A stretch of 64,000 nucleotides of DNA, from NCBI RefSeq assembly GCF_016741785.1, contig NZ_JAERRL010000006.1, positions 277,937-341,936 of the forward strand, read 5' to 3'. The DNA comes from Streptomyces sp. 7-21. Its GTDB lineage: Bacteria; Actinomycetota; Actinomycetes; Streptomycetales; Streptomycetaceae. The notes beneath the pieces are model-generated. The model was given only the letters and a program-made list of their open reading frames with translations, did not search any database and was not told where the DNA came from. A program made the position numbers and the translations under genes. Positions 54,340-64,000 of the stretch are shown piece by piece. Every line of letters begins with the position of its first letter. Within the stretch, counting starts at the first letter, position 1.

Positions 54340-55014
54340 TCAGGACGGCTGCTCGTCCAGCGCGTCAGGCTCCTCGGAGCCGGGCTGGAGGGCGTCAAGC
54401 GCGCCCCGCAGCCCCGCGAGCTTGCGCTCCAGGTGGGACGCGGTGGACAGGGCCGGGCCGCCGCCCGACTCGTTCAGCTCCTTCACCAGCGCCTCGGCTG
54501 TCTCCTCGACCGCTGCCAGCCGCGCCGACAGCTCCGGCAGCAGCCCGCCCGGACGCGGCTCGGCGTCCGGGGGCAGCGCGCTCTCCAGCTCCCGGCGCAG
54601 CAGCGCGGCCTGCTCGCGAAGCTGCACGTTCTTCTTGTGGAGGTCGACGAAGACGGAGACCTTCGCCCGCAGCACCCACGGGTCGAACGGCTTCGAGATG
54701 TAGTCAACGGCGCCCGCGGCGTAGCCCCGGAAGGTGTGGTGCGGGCCGTGGTTGATGGCCGTCAGGAAGATGATCGGGATGTCCCGCGTGCGCTCCCGGC
54801 GCTTGATGTGCGCCGCCGTCTCGAAGCCGTCCATGCCCGGCATCTGGACATCCAGCAGAATGACCGCGAAGTCGTCCGTGAGCAGCGCCTTGAGCGCCTC
54901 TTCCCCTGACGATGCCCGGACCAGCGTCTGATCGAGCGCCGAGAGAATCGCCTCGAGCGCGAGGAGATTCTCGGGCCGGTCATCGACCAGGAGGATCTTG
55001 GCCTTCTGCACCAT
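54340..55014 (-). CDS. osaB: Response regulator OsaB
   Basis: The 224-residue regulator has a receiver domain with Asp55 (VILLDVQMPG), DD near residues 11-12 and the lysine of ISKPFDP. After it comes a coiled-coil (VDLHKKNVQLREQAALLRRELES, quoted in part) without a recognisable DNA-binding domain. The layout matches OsaB of S. coelicolor, needed for osmoadaptation and aerial growth after osmotic shock. The ATG is preceded by GAGGAGG. It lies 354 bases downstream of osaA on the same strand, and 62 before ftsK. Confidence 0.88.
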   Translation of the reverse strand: MVQKAKILLVDDRPENLLALEAILSALDQTLVRASSGEEALKALLTDDFAVILLDVQMPGMDGFETAAHIKRRERTRDIPIIFLTAINHGPHHTFRGYAAGAVDYISKPFDPWVLRAKVSVFVDLHKKNVQLREQAALLRRELESALPPDAEPRPGGLLPELSARLAAVEETAEALVKELNESGGGPALSTASHLERKLAGLRGALDALQPGSEEPDALDEQPS

Positions 55015-55368
55015 GGCCTGTCCTCCTCGCCCCTGCGGCACGGTTCCGCGCCGTAGTCATGGACGGCTCACTCACGCCGCCCGGTCCTGTGCCGGACATG
55101 CTGGCATCCGTGCTGGCCCGCGCGCCAGCACGGCGGGCGTTTCCGCCACTCTCGACGGCCGCCCGCCCGGTCCCGCAACGTCGCGAGACAGCCCAAGCAC
55201 TCCAGCCTAACCCCCGCTCAGCCTGCGATGATGCTGCCCGTCTCGCCGTCCGCGCACCCGACGTCAGGTGACCAGCACATCGCGCTGCGTCACCATATCA
55301 CGCGGGCGCAGGACGGGCGAACAGGGTTGCTCCTGCGGGGAGAACGCCCCCTGCCGCCCGGAAGTTCC
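55015..55368. other. osaA-osaB intergenic region
   Basis: This 354-base gap between codirectional osaA and osaB contains no credible gene. It has a perfect inverted repeat (55108-55133), and probably an osaB promoter. The length suggests that osaB is not simply read through from osaA. Confidence 0.6.
55108..55133. terminator. Inverted repeat in the osaA-osaB gap
   Basis: CCGTGCTGG-N8-CCAGCACGG, a perfect 9-bp stem 94 bases before osaB, may be an attenuator or the osaA terminator. Confidence 0.45.
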
Positions 55369-61017
<5,649 letters not shown>

Positions 61018-61255
61018 TACCGAGTCCCTCCCACAGGCTTGGCGGTTCACCCGGGCGTGCACACCGGGCGATCCCAGTGTTTCACTCCCACCGGGCGGGG
61101 CGATAACAGTTCGGCAGCATCGCACACAGCTGCTTCCCAGTCCGGGGGAAATCCATGGATGCGCCGTCCGAGGGGCCACCGAGCGTCAGTAACCTGGCAT
61201 CCGGTTGTGCGCGAGGCATCCAGGTAGCGACGAGAAGACCTTTTGGGGGAATGAC

Positions 61256-63865
61256 GTGATCACCGCGCGGGCTGCGGCCACCTTCGAACCGGTTGGGCGC
61301 TCGGTCGCGACCGCGCGGGGATTCGTCCGCGACACGCTCCAGGGGTGGGGCCTCGCCGACCTCATCGAGGACGCCGTGGTGCTCACCAGCGAGCTGGTGA
61401 CAAATGCCGTGGTGCACGCGGGCACCTCGGCCGAGGTGCGCTGCCTGCGGGACACGGACGGCGTCCGCATCGAGGTCGTGGACCGGCACCCCGAGCGGGA
61501 GCTGCCGGTTCTGGAGCTCTCCCGCAGCCACGTGGACGTCAACAGCGAGGGCGGGCGCGGCCTGATGCTCTGCGCGGCCCTCGCCTCGCGCTGGGGAGTG
61601 GAGTACACGACCGTCGACAAGTGCGTGTGGTTCCGGCTGGACCAGCAAGCGCTTCCCGTCGGCACCCGCTCCGCCGGGCCCGTGCTGCCCGACGAGGTGC
61701 TGCCGGTCGGCGACACCCGCGTGCTCGTCGCGGTCCTGCAGATAGACCGCGCCGACACCATCACCGCCTGGAACGAGGACGCCAGGGAGCTGTTCGGCTA
61801 CACCGCGGACCAGGTCATCGGCAAGCCGCTGTCCGACCTGGCGGCCTGGCCCCAGACGCCCGGCACGGGCACGGGGATCGCCGAGGCGCTGACTCTCTCT
61901 CGCTGGGAGGGCAGCTACGGCATGCGCACCGCCAGCGGCCGCACGATCCCCGTGTACGCCTGCCACCTGCGGATCCGTGACGCGCACGGCGAGCCGTCCA
62001 CGGTCTGCCTGCTGGTGCGGGAGCAGGAGCGCGCCGTCCTGCAGAGCCCCGCCCGGCCGCCGGTCCACGCCCCGGCCGCGGACGCCTTCGACCGGGGGCA
62101 CGGCGACTCGCTGGACGCCCTCATCGGCTCTCCCCCGCCCGACGATCTCGACGGCCTGCTCCAGCGCACGGTGGAGCGCGCCCGCGACATGCTGGACGGC
62201 GACGCCGCCTTCCTGCTGCTGGCGACCGACGACGAGACCGAGCTGGAAGTCCGCGCGACGACGGGTCTGCCATCGGCACGGCAGCGGTTCGCCCGGGTCC
62301 CCGTCGAGGCCAGCAGCGGGCGCTACGGCTCGGCCCGGATGCCGTCCGTGCACGAGGACATCGCGACCTCCCCGGGCGCCGTGCCGCTGCTGTCGGGCAC
62401 CGGCATGCACGCGGTGGTGACCGTGCCGCTGAAGGTCGAGGGCAGGCTGACGGGATCGCTGGGCGTGGCGTCCGAGACCCCGGGCCGCTACGGGAACGAG
62501 GAGGCCCTGCGCCTGCAGTTCGCCGCGGACCGGATCGCGCTCGCCGTGGAGTCGGCCCGCCTGACCGAGCTGGAGCGGCTGCGCCGCGGCTCGCTCGCAT
62601 TCCTCGTCGAGGCGTCCGAGCTGCTGGCGGGAACGCTGGACCGCGACCAGACGCTGGCGCTGATGGCCCAGATGACGGTGCCGACGCTGGCGTCCTGGTG
62701 CGCCGTGTACACGATCCCGGAGCAGGGCTCCGACCCGGTGCTGTCGTACGTGCTCCACGAGGACGAGGAGCGGATCGACGGCATCAAGCAGCTGCTGGAG
62801 CGCGTGGATCCGCCGGATCCCGACAGCTCGCTCGGGGTGCGGCTGTGGACCGCGCCCGCGGATGCCGCGCACAACACGACGCTGCGCACGTCGCTGCGCA
62901 GCCTCGCCCTCGGCAAGCTGCCGCCGCCGCGGACGCCCGACACCAGCCTGGCGACGGCCGCGGCCGTCGGCGGCGAGACCGTGGTGCTGCCGCTGCTGGC
63001 GAGAAACCGCGTGATCGGCCTGCTGGCCCTGGGCAAGCCCACGGACGAGAGATTCCGCCAGGACATCCTGGAACTCGCCGAGGATCTGTCCCGGCGCGCG
63101 GCGCTGGCGCTCGACAACGCCCGGCTGTACAGCGAACGCACGGCCATCAGCCAGTCGCTCCAGCGCAGCCTGCTGCCGCCGGAACTGCCGCAGGTGGACG
63201 GCGTGGACGTCGAGGTCATCTACCGCGCCGCGGGTGAAGGCAACGAGGTCGGCGGCGACTTCTACGACCTGTTCCCCATCCGGGAGGGCGCGTACGGCTT
63301 CGCGATCGGCGACGTGTGCGGCACGGGACCACTGGCGGCCGCGGTGACAGGCCTGGCGCGGCACGCGCTGCGCCTGCTCGCGCGTGAGGGCCTGGGCGGG
63401 CCGGCCGTGCTGGAGCGGCTCAACGCGGCCATCCTCGACGAGGGCGACCGGGGCCGTTTCCTCACGCTGCTGTACGGGGAGTTGTGGCCGCGCGCCGAGG
63501 GCGGGGCCGATCTGAAGATGGTGTGCGCGGGCCATCCGCTGCCGCTGCGCCTGACGCCCGACGGGGAGGTGACCCCCGCGGCGAGCCCGCAGCCGCTGCT
63601 GGGCGTCATTCCGGATCTGGAACTGTACGAGCAGACCGCCACGCTGAACCCAGGGGATGTGCTGCTGTGCGTCACCGACGGTGTGACGGAACGCCGTGAG
63701 GGCACGCGCATGCTGGGCGACGACGGGCTTGCCGAGGTGCTGGCCTCGTGTACGGGCCTGACGGCCGGCGCCGTGGCCGCGCGTGTGCTGCGTGCCGTCG
63801 AACGGTTCGCGGCTGATGCTCCGTCCGACGACATGGCGATTCTGACGCTGCGCATCCCGGAGTAA
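61256..63865 (+). CDS. osaC: OsaC: multidomain SpoIIE-type phosphatase/anti-sigma regulator
   Basis: The 869-residue protein begins with an RsbW-like kinase ATPase domain (residues about 10-125: VVLTSELVTNAVVHAGTSAE and GGRGLMLCAALASRWGVE). A PAS domain follows (DTITAWNEDARELFGYTADQ), then two GAF-like domains, and a PP2C/SpoIIE phosphatase at the C-terminus (SLLPPELPQVDGVDVEVIYR, EVGGDFYDLF, FAIGDVCGTGPLAA, VTDGVTERREG, PSDDMAILTLRI). In S. coelicolor OsaC modulates sigma B after osmotic shock. The GTG start is preceded by GGGGGA at seven bases. It diverges from osaA across 238 bases. Confidence 0.9.
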   Translation: MITARAAATFEPVGRSVATARGFVRDTLQGWGLADLIEDAVVLTSELVTNAVVHAGTSAEVRCLRDTDGVRIEVVDRHPERELPVLELSRSHVDVNSEGGRGLMLCAALASRWGVEYTTVDKCVWFRLDQQALPVGTRSAGPVLPDEVLPVGDTRVLVAVLQIDRADTITAWNEDARELFGYTADQVIGKPLSDLAAWPQTPGTGTGIAEALTLSRWEGSYGMRTASGRTIPVYACHLRIRDAHGEPSTVCLLVREQERAVLQSPARPPVHAPAADAFDRGHGDSLDALIGSPPPDDLDGLLQRTVERARDMLDGDAAFLLLATDDETELEVRATTGLPSARQRFARVPVEASSGRYGSARMPSVHEDIATSPGAVPLLSGTGMHAVVTVPLKVEGRLTGSLGVASETPGRYGNEEALRLQFAADRIALAVESARLTELERLRRGSLAFLVEASELLAGTLDRDQTLALMAQMTVPTLASWCAVYTIPEQGSDPVLSYVLHEDEERIDGIKQLLERVDPPDPDSSLGVRLWTAPADAAHNTTLRTSLRSLALGKLPPPRTPDTSLATAAAVGGETVVLPLLARNRVIGLLALGKPTDERFRQDILELAEDLSRRAALALDNARLYSERTAISQSLQRSLLPPELPQVDGVDVEVIYRAAGEGNEVGGDFYDLFPIREGAYGFAIGDVCGTGPLAAAVTGLARHALRLLAREGLGGPAVLERLNAAILDEGDRGRFLTLLYGELWPRAEGGADLKMVCAGHPLPLRLTPDGEVTPAASPQPLLGVIPDLELYEQTATLNPGDVLLCVTDGVTERREGTRMLGDDGLAEVLASCTGLTAGAVAARVLRAVERFAADAPSDDMAILTLRIPE

Positions 63866-63953
63866 AACGGTCCTTGCGAACCGTCAGTTCTGACCGCGCA
63901 CCGCGCTCTTACGGAACTGACGGGTTGTTTCCCGGATTCCGGGAGAAAAGCGT

Positions 63954-63986
63954 CAGGCCCTGCCGGGGAATCCCCGGCAGGGCCTG
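63954..63986 (+). terminator. osaC downstream terminator
   Basis: CAGGCCCTGCCGGGG-AAT-CCCCGGCAGGGCCTG, a perfect 15-bp stem, lies 88 bases after osaC. An upstream GTCAGTTC...GAACTGAC pair (63880-63923 region) and CCCGGATTCCGGG add structure. Confidence 0.8.
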
Positions 63987-64000
63987 AGCGTTAACGATAT

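Noticed and set aside
61018..61255. Sigma B-type promoter between osaA and osaC.
   Set aside because: I looked for GNNT-N15-GGGTAY and found only poor matches, so I do not annotate it.

Overview
This window is chromosomal core DNA of a high-GC actinomycete, almost certainly Streptomyces or a close relative in Streptomycetaceae. The evidence is the very GC-rich third codon positions, GTG and TTG starts, GC stems without U-tracts as terminators, actinobacterial SOS boxes (GAAC-N4-GTTC), and a gene set that includes a class II nrdR-nrdJ pair, clgR-cinA-pgsA-rimO-ftsK, gluRK-gluABCD and the osmoadaptation genes osaABC. From what I remember of the S. coelicolor map, the order matches the lexA-recA-ftsK-osaABC region closely. 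I recognised 46 protein-coding genes, one of them cut by the left edge. I saw no rRNA, tRNA, CRISPR array, insertion sequence or prophage.

Layout. 1-4.4 kb is a minus-strand run: a partial FadR-type GntR regulator, a fused ABC ATPase-permease, a Nudix/winged-helix (NrtR-like) protein and a DUF4192 protein. 4.4-16 kb is mostly DNA metabolism: a RecQ helicase with a C-terminal phosphoribosyltransferase-like domain and two perfect DnaA boxes in front of it, then rnhB, a histidine phosphatase, a YdbC-type protein, nrdJ, nrdR, lexA and a DinG-type helicase. NrdR boxes and a LexA box share one intergenic region. 15.9-20.1 kb is a compact NRPS-independent siderophore operon (two IucA/IucC synthetases and an acyltransferase). 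20.4-30.5 kb holds a secreted serine peptidase, panD, hflX, rshA, a small membrane protein, miaA, a 70-residue protein, an extradiol-dioxygenase-like protein and miaB.

30.7-39.2 kb is a glutamate uptake and sensing locus: a solute-binding protein of the TAXI family without a TRAP permease, the sensor kinase GluK, the regulator GluR, and the divergent gluABCD transporter operon, followed by a flavin monooxygenase. 39.2-47 kb holds recX-recA with an SOS box, a DUF3046 protein, an alpha-toroid protein of unknown role and a large Lhr helicase. 47-54.3 kb is the minus-strand series ftsK, a RodZ-like protein, rimO, pgsA, cinA and clgR. 54.3-64 kb is the osmotic stress locus: response regulator osaB, giant poly-HAMP hybrid kinase osaA and, divergently, the phosphatase/anti-sigma protein osaC.

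Together the genes cover DNA repair and its SOS control (lexA, recA, recX, DinG, RecQ, Lhr), deoxynucleotide supply (nrdRJ), tRNA and ribosome modification (miaA, miaB, rimO), chromosome segregation (ftsK), proteolysis control (clgR), stringent response (rshA), glutamate uptake and osmotic stress signalling. The observations I find most worth pursuing are the orphan TAXI protein beside the glutamate two-component system, the siderophore operon that lacks its hydroxylase, the paired DnaA boxes before recQ, and the absence of dapF from the miaA-rshA interval.
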